From Alphaproteobacteria bacterium (lineage in GTDB: Bacteria > Pseudomonadota > Alphaproteobacteria > ATCC43930 > CGMCC-115725), in NCBI GenBank assembly GCA_019237175.1, contig JAFAHP010000142.1:1-23756 (forward strand): a stretch of 23,756 nt of DNA, read 5' to 3'. The position numbers and the translations under genes were made by a program. Positions 1 to 8,365 of the stretch are shown here, one piece after another (the first letter of the stretch is position 1; every line of letters begins with the position of its first letter). Under the pieces are notes generated by a model that saw only the letters and a program-made list of their open reading frames with translations, searched no databases and was not told where the DNA came from.

Positions 1-1
1 C

Positions 2-886
2 TATATTCGTCGCACACCGGTGATCGAGGTCGACGAGGCCGATTTCGGATCGAACGCCGGCCGCATCTGTCTCAAGCTCGAGCTCTTTCAACACACCGGC
101 TCGTTCAAACCGCGCGGTGCCTTCGCCAATCTCTTGACGCGCGACATTCCGACAACCGGCGTCGTCGCCGCCTCGGGCGGGAATCACGGGGCTGCGGTCG
201 CTTATGCCGCGATGAAACTCCGCGTCCCCGCCAAGATCTTTGTGCCCAGCATCTCGTCACCGGCAAAGATCGCCCGGGTCCGTGAATACCGCGCCGAACT
301 CGTGGTCGGCGGCGAGCGCTATGACGACGCGCTCGCCGCCAGCGAAGCGTGGCGCGCCCGCTCCGGAGCGCTCGCCATCCACGCTTTCGATCAACGCGAG
401 ACGCTGCTCGGTCAGGGCACCGTCGGCCTCGAACTCGAAGATCAGGTTCCCGACCTCGATACCCTCCTGGTTGCGGTCGGCGGCGGCGGGCTCATCGCAG
501 GGATCGCTGCGTGGTACGGTGGGCACATCCGCATCGTTGGGGTCGAGCCCGAGGCTGCTCCGACACTGACCAAAGCAATCCTCGCGGACCGCCCCGTCGA
601 TGCCGAAGCTGGCGGGCTCGCGGCCGATTCGTTGGCGCCCCGGCGCGTCGGTGAACTGGTTTTTCCGATCGTCCGGCGACTGGTAGAGCGCGTCGTGGTG
701 GTCCCCGACGAGGCCATTCGAGACGCGCAAAAAGCGCTGTGGGCAACCGTGAGAGTGGTCGCCGAGCCGGGCGGCGCTGCGGCCCTCGCGGCGCTGCTAT
801 TGGGGCGATATAAACCGCGGCCGGGAGAGCGCGTTGGCGTGGTGGTGAGCGGCGGCAATACGGTCGCGGTCGACTTCGATCGGTAG
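2..886 (+). CDS. PLP-dependent threonine/serine dehydratase-like protein (5' end missing)
   Basis: This is a fold-type II pyridoxal-phosphate enzyme of the threonine/serine dehydratase (ammonia-lyase) family. Members deaminate L-threonine or L-serine to 2-oxoacids, and some act as racemases. The frame is open from base 2 and begins YIRRTPVIEVDE, matching the substrate-domain start of the family, so the true start lies upstream of the window. The internal GTG at 20 is not the start. Visible motifs are HTGSFKPRGA, whose lysine should form the Schiff base with PLP; ASGGNHGAAVAYAA, typical for substrate carboxylate binding; the glycine-rich VGGGGLIAG phosphate-binding loop; and VVSGGNT near the C-terminus. 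There is no ACT domain, so it resembles the catabolic or short form rather than feedback-regulated IlvA. It is the only clear plus-strand gene and is convergent with the rest. The substrate cannot be fixed from sequence; a serine racemase-like activity is an alternative. Confidence 0.85.
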   Translation, partial: YIRRTPVIEVDEADFGSNAGRICLKLELFQHTGSFKPRGAFANLLTRDIPTTGVVAASGGNHGAAVAYAAMKLRVPAKIFVPSISSPAKIARVREYRAELVVGGERYDDALAASEAWRARSGALAIHAFDQRETLLGQGTVGLELEDQVPDLDTLLVAVGGGGLIAGIAAWYGGHIRIVGVEPEAAPTLTKAILADRPVDAEAGGLAADSLAPRRVGELVFPIVRRLVERVVVVPDEAIRDAQKALWATVRVVAEPGGAAALAALLLGRYKPRPGERVGVVVSGGNTVAVDFDR

Positions 887-1014
887 CGCCATCGATTGCC
901 GAGCGGAGACCCGGTTGCTGCCGATCTGCGCTTGTGCGCAGCGGCACGGTCGCCCGCCCTTGCGCGCGGCCCGCCGGCTCACGGGCGTCAATTGCGCAAG
1001 ACGGAGTCACGGTC

Positions 1015-1363
1015 TCAATGCGCGAAATGGGAGGCAATCGTCAGGAGCATACCGATCAAGCCGACGATCGCGAACATGTCGAATGTCGATTGGCGGCGGG
1101 TCGGCCGCAGCGCTATCTCAAGCCTCAGCTTTGACGCAGATCGGCGATGTCGGTTTTCATCTCGGCCTGCAGTTCCGTCACTTTCCGCTTTGTCGCAAGG
1201 GTCGGCAAAGCCGCGGCCATGAGGCTGCGGAATTTATCGAACAGCGGCGCGAGGCGGTTGATCTCGCCGATATCTTCCCGCATATGCGCGACGTCGGCTT
1301 CAAGGCGGGCGACGCGCGCTTCGAGACCGGGTGTCTGCGGTATCCGCCCGTTTGCGCGATCAA
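1015..1363 (-). pseudogene. Broken small coiled-coil protein with C-terminal membrane segment
   Basis: Three minus-strand frames taken in succession give a sensible small protein, but no single frame does. A TTG at 1363 has a GGAG 8 nt upstream and reads MIAQTGGYR. From about 1340 the neighbouring frame reads TPGLEARVARLEADVAHM, then REDIGEINRLAPLFDKF and on to MKTDIADLRQS, with a stop at 1125-1127. That frame has no ATG, GTG or TTG upstream of the internal ATG at 1283. From about 1128 the third frame reads LRLEIALRPTRRQ and a hydrophobic stretch MFAIVGLIGMLLTIASHF, ending at 1015. Both switches correspond to loss of one base. Restored, it would be about 115 residues: a heptad-rich coiled coil plus a single TM helix, an architecture common among short alphaproteobacterial hypothetical proteins. 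It lies after thiD. It may be decayed, or the two deletions may be sequence errors. The middle frame alone (1125-1283) would give 52 residues. Confidence 0.5.
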
Positions 1364-1427
1364 CGGCTAATCTCCGATACCGTTGCTGGCGGTCTTGCTT
1401 TGTGGGCGTCGATCCCGCAGGCGAGCC

Positions 1428-2228
1428 TCATCGCGGTGGGTCGAGCGGGTGGGCGTGGTCGAGCGGGCCGTGGCCGCGACCCAACCCGGGCGCCGACGCA
1501 ATCGCGCGCTGAACATAGGTCCGGGCGTGATCGACAGCCTCCTCGACGCCCAAACCCTGGGCGAGACCGGCGGCAATCGCCGAGGCCAGCGTGCAGCCCG
1601 TACCGTGAGTATGACGCGAGGCGATGCGCGGGCTCTCCCACATTTTGCTGCCGGCGGCGGTCACCAAGACATCCGTCACGATGTCTCCGGGAAGATGGCC
1701 ACCCTTGACCAGCACTGCACGGCAGCCGAGACGCAAGAGCTCTCGCCCGGCGGCGCGCATCGTCACGACATCGGCGATAGCACTGCCCCATAGGATCTCC
1801 GCCTCGGGCAGGTTCGGGGTCAGCACCGTCGCCCGCCCGATCAACAGTCTCTTCAGCGCGTCGACCGCGTCGGGATCGATCAGCCGCGCGCCGCCTTTGG
1901 CGGCCATTACCGGGTCCACGACGAGCGGCACAGCTCCTGCCCGCTCCTGCAATATCGCCGCCAACGTCTCGATCACGGCCGCATCGTGCAGCATCCCGGT
2001 CTTCACCGCGTCGGCGCCGATGTCGTCGAGCACGACCTCGATTTGCCGGCGGATGAAATCGGCTGGGATCGGTAATACCCCAAAGACGCCTTCGGTGTTT
2101 TGCGCGGTCAGCGCGGTAATGGCCGTCGCCGCATAGGCGCCGAGCATCGTCACCGTTTTGATATCGGCCTGGATGCCGGCGCCGCCGCCGGAATCGGAGC
2201 CGGCGACGATCAGGACTCGCCCGCGCAC
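1428..2228 (-). CDS. thiD: Hydroxymethylpyrimidine/phosphomethylpyrimidine kinase
   Basis: This kinase phosphorylates 4-amino-5-hydroxymethyl-2-methylpyrimidine and then its monophosphate to HMP-PP, the pyrimidine half of thiamine, in the cytoplasm. The 266-residue product has the usual length and the PfkB/ribokinase-like ThiD fold. SDSGGGAGIQADIKT (residues 11-25) binds the pyrimidine, VKTGM is at 75-79, VVDPVMAAKGG at 103-113 and TPNLPEAE at 137-144. HTHGTGCTLASA (207-218) carries the anion-hole glycines and the family's active-site cysteine. The GTG start at 2228 shares one base with the TAG stop of glmM (TAGTG), so translation is probably coupled to glmM. No other thiamine gene is adjacent. 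The product could also serve in HMP salvage. The call is secure. Confidence 0.95.
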   Translation of the reverse strand: MRGRVLIVAGSDSGGGAGIQADIKTVTMLGAYAATAITALTAQNTEGVFGVLPIPADFIRRQIEVVLDDIGADAVKTGMLHDAAVIETLAAILQERAGAVPLVVDPVMAAKGGARLIDPDAVDALKRLLIGRATVLTPNLPEAEILWGSAIADVVTMRAAGRELLRLGCRAVLVKGGHLPGDIVTDVLVTAAGSKMWESPRIASRHTHGTGCTLASAIAAGLAQGLGVEEAVDHARTYVQRAIASAPGLGRGHGPLDHAHPLDPPR

Positions 2229-3601
2229 TACTCCGCCGCCCGCGGGATGTCGTTGCCGGCTGCCATCGCGGCGCGAATTACCCCGCAGATTCCTTCGACG
2301 ACAGAGACGACCAACTCTTCGTCCTCACCTTCCGCCATGACCCGGATCACCGGCTCGGTTCCCGATCGACGGATCACCAGGCGGCCCGTTACGCCAAGCC
2401 GCGCCTCACCATCGGTGATGGCGCATTGAACCGTCGGGTGGTTGAGCGGCATCACCTCGCCGTAGCGCACGCTTTGCGCGTACTGGGGCACCGGCAGGAA
2501 CAACCGGCAGACCTCGCTTGCCGGCCGACCGGTCTCCACGATCGAGGCTAATACTTGTAACGCAGCGATGAGCCCGTCTCCAGTCGTCGCATACTCAGCG
2601 AGGATGATGTGGCCCGATGGTTCTCCGCCGAGGTTGCAGCCGGCGCTCCGCATCCTCTCGACGACATAGCGGTCGCCGACCGCGGTACGGTGCAATCCGA
2701 TCTGCCGGTCGGCGAGGTAGCGCTCGAGCCCGAGATTGGACATAACGGTCGCGACCAACGCGCCGCCGGCGAGCCGGCCGCTTCGCGACAACCCTGTCGC
2801 GATCAAGGCCATCAGCTGATCGCCATCGAGAATCGTCCCTCGCTCGTCGGCGACGATCAGACGGTCGGCGTCGCCGTCGAGGGCGACACCGATATCGGCG
2901 CGCCGGGCCAGCACTTCGCGCCGCATTTGCTCCGGCATCAGGGCGCCGCACTCGCGATTGATGTTGAGGCCATCTGGGCTCACACCCAACGAAAACACCT
3001 CAGCACCCAACTCCCAGAACACGGTCGGCGCAACCTTGTAGGCGGCGCCATGGGCACAGTCGACGACGATACGCAAGCCATCGAGGCGAAGGCCGCGGGG
3101 AAAACTTTGCTTAACGAATTCGATGTAGCGGCCCCCGGCGTCGTCAAGGCGCTTGACCCGCCCCAGCTCCGACGGGCTCGCGCGCCGGCTTGGGCCCTTG
3201 GCAAGTGCGGCCTCGATCTTTTTTTCGATGTCGTCCGACAGCTTGTAGCCGTCGCGCCCGAACAGCTTGATGCCGTTGTCGCTATAGGGATTGTGCGACG
3301 CGGACAGCACGACGCCAAGATCGGCGCGCAGGCTGCGCGTCAGCATCGCAATGGCCGGGGTCGGCAACGGCCCGACCAGCACGACATCCATTCCCATCGT
3401 CACAAAACCGGCAGTCAGCGCCGGTTCGAGCATGTAACCTGAGAGACGGGTATCCTTACCAATTACAACAAGATGCTTATGCGCCCCGTTTTTAAAACAT
3501 TCGCCGACTGCGATTGCCACCTTTAACGCCGTTTCCGGCGTCATAGGCTCGATATTTGCTGTTCCGCGGATCCCGTCGGTGCCGAAGAGCTTCCGCGTCA
3601 T
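2228..3601 (-). CDS. glmM: Phosphoglucosamine mutase
   Basis: GlmM interconverts glucosamine-6-phosphate and glucosamine-1-phosphate on the route to UDP-GlcNAc, the precursor of peptidoglycan and lipid A. The 457-residue product starts MTRKLFGTDGIRGTAN, the family signature. The phosphoserine loop VVLSASHNP places the catalytic serine at residue 102. The metal-binding loop DGDADR is at 242-247, the sugar-binding loop GGEPSGH at 325-331, and the phosphate-binding RRSGTEP at 411-417. All key residues are intact. It follows ftsH, as in many proteobacteria, but folP, often found between the two, is missing. A 160-bp AT-richer gap upstream carries a candidate promoter, so glmM-thiD may form its own transcript. 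Alternative phosphohexomutases (ManB/Pgm) are unlikely given the GTDGIRG start. Confidence 0.97.
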   Translation of the reverse strand: MTRKLFGTDGIRGTANIEPMTPETALKVAIAVGECFKNGAHKHLVVIGKDTRLSGYMLEPALTAGFVTMGMDVVLVGPLPTPAIAMLTRSLRADLGVVLSASHNPYSDNGIKLFGRDGYKLSDDIEKKIEAALAKGPSRRASPSELGRVKRLDDAGGRYIEFVKQSFPRGLRLDGLRIVVDCAHGAAYKVAPTVFWELGAEVFSLGVSPDGLNINRECGALMPEQMRREVLARRADIGVALDGDADRLIVADERGTILDGDQLMALIATGLSRSGRLAGGALVATVMSNLGLERYLADRQIGLHRTAVGDRYVVERMRSAGCNLGGEPSGHIILAEYATTGDGLIAALQVLASIVETGRPASEVCRLFLPVPQYAQSVRYGEVMPLNHPTVQCAITDGEARLGVTGRLVIRRSGTEPVIRVMAEGEDEELVVSVVEGICGVIRAAMAAGNDIPRAAE

Positions 3602-3640
3602 CGCTTCACCGGACTTGTATTACGTCCTAACAACTAGGCA

Positions 3641-3669
3641 AATGTGCAGGAAAAACCTCCGTCTGTCAA
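3641..3669 (-). promoter_or_regulatory. Candidate sigma-70-type promoter of glmM-thiD
   Basis: On the minus strand a perfect -35 hexamer TTGACA (3669-3664) is followed after 17 nt by a weak -10 CACATT (3646-3641). It lies in the AT-richest stretch between ftsH and glmM and would start transcription about 30 nt upstream of the glmM ATG. The -10 matches the consensus at only three of six positions, so this is a guess. An overlapping option is TTGCCT with TACAAG closer to the gene. Confidence 0.4.
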
Positions 3670-3761
3670 ATAACAATTACGATAAGCGACAGTCACCGAC
3701 GCCCACGGGGTCACTCGTCGCCATGCCCGCGAACGGCAACAACGCCGCGCGTGCAACGCGA

Positions 3762-5687
3762 TCAGGTACCGGGCTGCGGCTCCGGTTCGAGCCCCGCCGG
3801 GCGTCCCGACGGCGGCACCGAGCTGCGCCTTCCGCTCCGCGCATCCTCCGTCTGCGGCGGGGAGGCCGAAGTCTCGCGCACGATCCGCTCGCCCCTGATG
3901 ATGCGGCGGATCTCGTCGGCCGAAAGCGTTTCGTATTCGAGCAGACCCTTGGCAAGCGCATGCAGTTCGTCGAGCCGCGCGCTCAGGATCGCCCGTGCGG
4001 TTTCTTCGCCTTCGTCGACAAGCCGACGGATCTCCTCATCGATGAGTTTGGCTGTCGCTTCCGAAACATTCTTGCGCTGGGTCACGGAATGGCCGAGGAA
4101 AACCTCCTCCTCGTTTTCGGCGTAGCGCAGCCGGCCGAGCTTTTCGCTGAACCCGAATTCGGTCACCATCCGGCGCGCAAGATGGGTTGCGCGGCGGATG
4201 TCATCGGCCGCACCGGTGGTGACTTTGTCCGGGCCAAAGATCAACTCCTCGGCGATGCGGCCCCCGAACAGGCTGGCCAGCATCGCTTTGATTTCCTGCT
4301 TGGACTGGCTGTATTTGTCACGTTCGGGCAGATACATCGTGATGCCGAGCGCGCGGCCGCGCGGAATGATCGTTACCTTGTGCAGCGGTTCGTGCCCCTC
4401 GGCATAGAGCATGCACAGAGCATGCCCGGCCTCGTGATAGGCCGTTAGCCTTTTTTCGTCCTCGGTCATCACCATCGAGCGCCGTTCGGCGCCCATCATC
4501 ACCTTGTCCTTGGCCTGCTCGAATTCGCTCATCGCCACCGAACGCTTGCCGCGGCGCGCCGCCATCAGTGCCGCCTCGTTGACGAGGTTGGCGAGGTCGG
4601 CGCCGGAAAAGCCGGGCGTGCCGCGCGCCAGGACCTTGGCGTCGACATCGGCGGCGAGCGGCACCTTGCGCATGTGGACTTTCAGAATTTTCTCGCGCCC
4701 AACGACATCAGGGTTGGGCACCACTACCTGACGATCGAAGCGGCCAGGCCGCAACAATGCCGGATCGAGCACATCCGGCCGGTTGGTGGCGGCGATCAGA
4801 ATGACCCCTTCATTCGCCTCGAACCCATCCATTTCAACCAGCAACTGGTTCAGTGTCTGCTCGCGCTCGTCGTTGCCGCCGCCCAGCCCGGCGCCGCGAT
4901 GGCGGCCGACGGCATCGATCTCGTCGATAAAGATGATGCACGGCGCGTTCTTTTTGCCCTGCTCGAACATGTCGCGCACCCGGCTCGCGCCAACGCCGAC
5001 AAACATCTCGACGAAGTCCGAGCCAGATATCGTAAAGAACGGCACGTTCGCCTCGCCCGCGATCGCCCGCGCAAGCAAGGTTTTACCGGTTCCAGGGGAA
5101 CCGACCAGCAATACACCTTTGGGGATCTTGCCCCCCAGACGCTGGAATTTCTGCGGGTCCTTTAGATACTCGACAATCTCTTCAAGCTCCTGCTTGGCCT
5201 CGTCGATACCGGCCACGTCCTCGAAGGTGATGCGGCCAACCTTCTCGGTCAAAAGCCGAGCCCGGCTCTTGCCAAACCCCATCGCCCGGCCGCCACCGCC
5301 CTGCATCTGGCGCATGAAAAAGATCCACACGCCGATCAATAGCAGCATCGGAAACCACGAGATCAACACACCAAACAACGACGGCACGTTATCGTCCGCC
5401 GGGGCGGCGGTAATCCTCACACCTTTGTCGATCAATCTGGTGACGAGCGCAGGATCGTTCGGTGCGTAAGTCGTGAAGGCGCGGCTGTCGGTGAAATGGC
5501 CGCTGATCGTGTTGCCCTGGATCGTAACATCGGCGACCTGTCCGCGATTAACATCGTTAACAAAATCGGAAAAGGCGAGAGTCGACTGCGGACCGTGACT
5601 TGAAGAAGTCTGGAACAGATTGAAAAGGGCGACGAGAAGCAGCCCGATAACGATCCATAGGGCGAGATTCTTGCCGAAATTGTTCAC
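3762..5687 (-). CDS. ftsH: ATP-dependent zinc metalloprotease FtsH
   Basis: This membrane-anchored AAA+ protease extracts and degrades damaged membrane proteins and regulators such as LpxC or sigma-32 in other bacteria. With the GTG start at 5687 the product is 641 residues and begins VNNFGKNLALW, as alphaproteobacterial orthologues do. An in-frame start at 5774 would add 29 residues unlike the family; a GGAAAGG lies 8 nt before the chosen start. TM1 is at 8-25, a short periplasmic domain follows, and TM2 is at about 104-127. Walker A is GSPGTGKT (196-203; most relatives have GPPGTGKT), Walker B IIFIDE (251-256), the second region of homology ATNRPDVLDPALLRPGRFDR, and the zinc site HEAGH (418-422). 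The C-terminal tail is proline- and charge-rich. It lies between tilS and glmM. A weak promoter (TTGTTT, 16 nt, TATGTT) may exist just after the tilS stop. Confidence 0.97.
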   Translation of the reverse strand: MNNFGKNLALWIVIGLLLVALFNLFQTSSSHGPQSTLAFSDFVNDVNRGQVADVTIQGNTISGHFTDSRAFTTYAPNDPALVTRLIDKGVRITAAPADDNVPSLFGVLISWFPMLLLIGVWIFFMRQMQGGGGRAMGFGKSRARLLTEKVGRITFEDVAGIDEAKQELEEIVEYLKDPQKFQRLGGKIPKGVLLVGSPGTGKTLLARAIAGEANVPFFTISGSDFVEMFVGVGASRVRDMFEQGKKNAPCIIFIDEIDAVGRHRGAGLGGGNDEREQTLNQLLVEMDGFEANEGVILIAATNRPDVLDPALLRPGRFDRQVVVPNPDVVGREKILKVHMRKVPLAADVDAKVLARGTPGFSGADLANLVNEAALMAARRGKRSVAMSEFEQAKDKVMMGAERRSMVMTEDEKRLTAYHEAGHALCMLYAEGHEPLHKVTIIPRGRALGITMYLPERDKYSQSKQEIKAMLASLFGGRIAEELIFGPDKVTTGAADDIRRATHLARRMVTEFGFSEKLGRLRYAENEEEVFLGHSVTQRKNVSEATAKLIDEEIRRLVDEGEETARAILSARLDELHALAKGLLEYETLSADEIRRIIRGERIVRETSASPPQTEDARSGRRSSVPPSGRPAGLEPEPQPGT

Positions 5688-5794
5688 CTGAAGCGCCTTT
5701 CCCCGCCGGGCCGGCAGATCTCCATCAACCCTACGCCGATCGAACCCGGCTCGCGAACGATTTTTCCAGACCAAAACATAAGTCGCGTAACCGG

Positions 5795-7102
5795 TTAAAC
5801 AACCGCGAAGCTTGCATGCGTCAGACAGTTGACGGGTCTAAAGGCAAGTTGTGGAATCGCCATTCCTTCCTCTCGGCTGTACCCCAAAAAAGGAACAGCG
5901 ACGAGACTGGTTTCATCCCAGAACCCTGGCAAAACCGTGTAGATGAGCGGCGGCAGCCCGCGATGCTTGAAACCAGGGGATTGCCGGTGCAGTTCCGCCA
6001 CGCCGTCCCGGCCGAGATAGCCGAGCGCGAGGGGACGGCCCGCCGAGGCAAGCGAAGCTTCGAAACGCTGATCCCAAAGGATGACATCGTTTGGGGCGAG
6101 GCGAACGGCGGGTGCGGCGGCGGCGAGTTCACGCAGAACCAGGACGCGTTCGCGCCAGGCAACAAACCGATAGCCGCCGAGGACACCTCCGACCGGCGTC
6201 GCGCCTGCAAGCATGAGAAGCAGTCGCGCGATACTGCGGCGCCGCGGCGGATAGAGACCGCCCCCAAGGGCGAAGACCAGCTTGGACAATGCCCGCTGCG
6301 CCAACTCCGGCGGCGCCGACAGGAGCACCTCGGGGTCGAGCACGGCAAACCCCGCCGGGTGCAGCGCCGCCGCGTGCGCGAGGAGCGCATGGCATCCATC
6401 CTCGCGGGCAATCCGGTCATGACCCAGCTTGTGAAGCTCGCCGAGTGCCGCATCGAGATCCACATCCGTCGTACCCTGGCGCAGCCGAGCACGGGCAAAA
6501 GTCGGATCGCGATTGCTCGGATCGGTGATGAACTCCTGGCTCGCGGCGGCGAGTGTTGCCACCAGGCGCGCTTTGGGGACGTCGAGCAGCGGCCGTAGGA
6601 TCCGGCAGCCGGCAAGCTCGCGAACCGCCGGCATCCCGGCGAGCCCATCGAGGCCGCTGCCCGCGCTCTGTCGCAGCAGATATGTTTCCACCTGGTCTTC
6701 GCGGTGATGTCCGGTCATCAAATGCAGACAACCTTGGGCGCGACACCATTCGGTCAACAATTGATAGCGCGCCGACCGGGCAGCCTCTTGAAGACCGGTC
6801 GCGGGCTTCGGACCGTGCCAAGCCAAGATTTCGTGGCGGATCGAGCGCGCCGCGAGCCACTGCGCGAGTTTGCGAATTTCCGCCTCGCTCTCAGGCCGCA
6901 GACGGTGGTCGACGGAAAGTGCGCAAACATGCCCGCCGCGCTGGCGGGCCCATTGGTCCGCGAGGATGCCGAGGGCGAGGCTGTCGGGTCCACCCGAGAC
7001 CGCAACCGCGACAAATGGCTCAATCTCAAAAAACGCAAGCCGCTCAACTCGCGCGGCGAATTCGGCAGGACCGAGCGGCCTCGATGCGACGGTACTCAGC
7101 AC
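5795..7102 (-). CDS. tilS: tRNA(Ile)-lysidine synthetase
   Basis: TilS ligates lysine to C34 of the CAU-anticodon tRNA-Ile in an ATP-dependent reaction, which switches codon reading from AUG to AUA and is normally essential. The 435-residue product has the N-type PP-loop VAVSGGPDSLALG (SGGPDS at 36-41), then LSVDHRLRPES and the MTGHHREDQVETYLLR region that binds the adenylated tRNA. A more variable substrate-recognition C-terminal half follows. The GTG start at 7102 overlaps the TGA of cpoB (GTGCTGA), so tilS is probably translated from the tail of the Tol-Pal message. Many alphaproteobacteria keep the order cpoB-tilS-ftsH, which supports the call. Confidence 0.95.
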   Translation of the reverse strand: MLSTVASRPLGPAEFAARVERLAFFEIEPFVAVAVSGGPDSLALGILADQWARQRGGHVCALSVDHRLRPESEAEIRKLAQWLAARSIRHEILAWHGPKPATGLQEAARSARYQLLTEWCRAQGCLHLMTGHHREDQVETYLLRQSAGSGLDGLAGMPAVRELAGCRILRPLLDVPKARLVATLAAASQEFITDPSNRDPTFARARLRQGTTDVDLDAALGELHKLGHDRIAREDGCHALLAHAAALHPAGFAVLDPEVLLSAPPELAQRALSKLVFALGGGLYPPRRRSIARLLLMLAGATPVGGVLGGYRFVAWRERVLVLRELAAAAPAVRLAPNDVILWDQRFEASLASAGRPLALGYLGRDGVAELHRQSPGFKHRGLPPLIYTVLPGFWDETSLVAVPFLGYSREEGMAIPQLAFRPVNCLTHASFAVV

Positions 7103-8106
7103 CCGAGTCTTTTCTTCTCCTGTGCCGCCCGCTCCTTGATCGCATTGCTAGAATGCGGGAAATCGTGGTCGAGCTGCATTAGCGCAATGCAAGCATTGTG
7201 CCGCTGATCGGTGCGCGCGAGCGACATGCCGAGCTTGAGCAACTCGTCGGGCGCCTTCGCTCCCTTCGGATAGCGCTTGTAGCCGTCGGCAAAGGCGGCT
7301 GCCGCGTCATTGTACTTGCCACGTGCATAATAGCTTTCGCCGAGCCAATATTGGGCGTTGCCAGCAAGCGGATCATTGGGATGCTGATGCACAAAACTGC
7401 GCAGCGCCTCTTCGGCCGCTTGGTAGTCGGCTTGGCGAAGCAACCCAAACGCGGCATTGTACTGCGCGGAAGCCGAGCCTGAGGGCATTGCGTCCGACCC
7501 GGGCGGGCGCAACGTGTCGGAGCCGCCGGCGCTGGCAGTCTCCGGCGACCTCAACTGAGCCGGTTCGCTATATGGGGGCGTCGCTCCCGCTTCTGGCCCC
7601 GGCGGCGTCAGCGTGCCGTAACTTGGGGGAGGCGGCGGCGGACTCCCGTAGGGGGGCATTGCGGCCGGACCGGTGTACGGCAATCGCTCGGCATTTGCAT
7701 AAGCCCCGTATGGCGGACGCGACGGCGCCGCCCCCCCTTCGCGCGTTTGCCCCTGGCCCAGCCGTACGTCGATATCGCTGTTTATTTGCTCCAGGCGCTG
7801 GCGCAATTGCTGAACCTGATTGGTCTCATCCTCGACGCGCCCGGTCAAGTCGCGCACCTGCTGCTCCAGACGATCCATTCGCACCTGCAAATCAACCGCG
7901 GTGTTGCTGCCGCTCTCGGTGCCCGGCGGTGCCTCGCCGCCGCTAGAGCGGTAGACTTGGCGTTGCAGCATGCTGAGGTCGCGTTCGAGACGGTCGAGGC
8001 GCTCCTGGGTTGTCGCGTCCTGCGCTTGTGCTCCAACACTCATGATCGCCAGAAACACGAACAGCACGCTCGGACAGGCTCGCGGTAGCATCGGTCGCCG
8101 TATCAT
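7096..8106 (-). CDS. cpoB: Tol-Pal system periplasmic TPR protein CpoB (YbgF)
   Basis: CpoB is a periplasmic partner of the Tol-Pal system that, in E. coli, links outer-membrane constriction to septal peptidoglycan synthesis through TolA and PBP1B. The 336-residue product has a signal peptide with probable cleavage after AQA (residue 28). A coiled-coil segment (RLDRLERDLSMLQRQV, then RMDRLEQQVRDLTGRV and the following region, about 35-115) corresponds to the trimerisation domain. A long Pro/Gly/Ala linker comes next, and three TPR-like helical pairs lie at about 218-336, starting AQYNAAFGLLRQADYQ and including AQYWLGESYYARGKYNDAA. The linker is longer than in E. coli. A GAGGA 7 nt before the ATG supports the start. 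It is last in the tol cluster, separated from pal by about 260 nt. Confidence 0.93.
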   Translation of the reverse strand: MIRRPMLPRACPSVLFVFLAIMSVGAQAQDATTQERLDRLERDLSMLQRQVYRSSGGEAPPGTESGSNTAVDLQVRMDRLEQQVRDLTGRVEDETNQVQQLRQRLEQINSDIDVRLGQGQTREGGAAPSRPPYGAYANAERLPYTGPAAMPPYGSPPPPPPSYGTLTPPGPEAGATPPYSEPAQLRSPETASAGGSDTLRPPGSDAMPSGSASAQYNAAFGLLRQADYQAAEEALRSFVHQHPNDPLAGNAQYWLGESYYARGKYNDAAAAFADGYKRYPKGAKAPDELLKLGMSLARTDQRHNACIALMQLDHDFPHSSNAIKERAAQEKKRLGC

Positions 8107-8230
8107 CAGCGAGTCCTCTAGGAAGGCGCGAAGCAGCTCACGCCTACGAAAACAGCGGAGCGGCGGCTGAGCCCTTGGCGCGCGCCGGCACCGGCACCCG
8201 ATACGGCTGTGCTAGGGGGTGTTTTGGGCG

Positions 8231-8248
8231 AAAAAAGGGCGCCCGGCC
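8231..8248 (-). terminator. Weak terminator-like element after pal
   Basis: In the 259-nt gap between pal and cpoB the minus strand reads GGCCGGGCGCCC followed by six T residues. The stem is short and partly self-complementary, so it may be only an attenuator or chance. It is the only T-run after a G+C-rich inverted sequence in this gap. Nothing else recognisable was seen in 8107-8365. Confidence 0.25.
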
Positions 8249-8365
8249 ACCATTCCACCGCCGAAGCGGTGTCGCAGCGGCTCCAAAAGGCTGCCTGCGG
8301 CGCCGCAATCGCCGCCGGACGCCAATATTCGCGCCGGTTTTGCCCAGCCTGCGGCGACGAGCCGC

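Noticed and set aside
907..960. CTGCGC-TTGT-GCGCAG hairpin after the dehydratase gene as an intrinsic terminator
   Set aside because: The stem is only six pairs and is not followed by a T-run, so it is not better than chance at this G+C content.
2609..3442. Plus-strand open frame of 277 codons opposite glmM
   Set aside because: It lies wholly inside glmM, whose motifs are all intact. Long antisense frames are expected at this G+C content, and no family features are visible.
5688..5774. N-terminal extension of FtsH by 29 residues
   Set aside because: The extension is Arg-rich and unlike FtsH. The GTG at 5687 gives the canonical N-terminus and length, with a GGAAAGG upstream.
5816..6598. Plus-strand open frame of 260 codons opposite tilS
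   Set aside because: It is an antisense shadow of tilS, rich in Arg/Gly with no recognisable domain.
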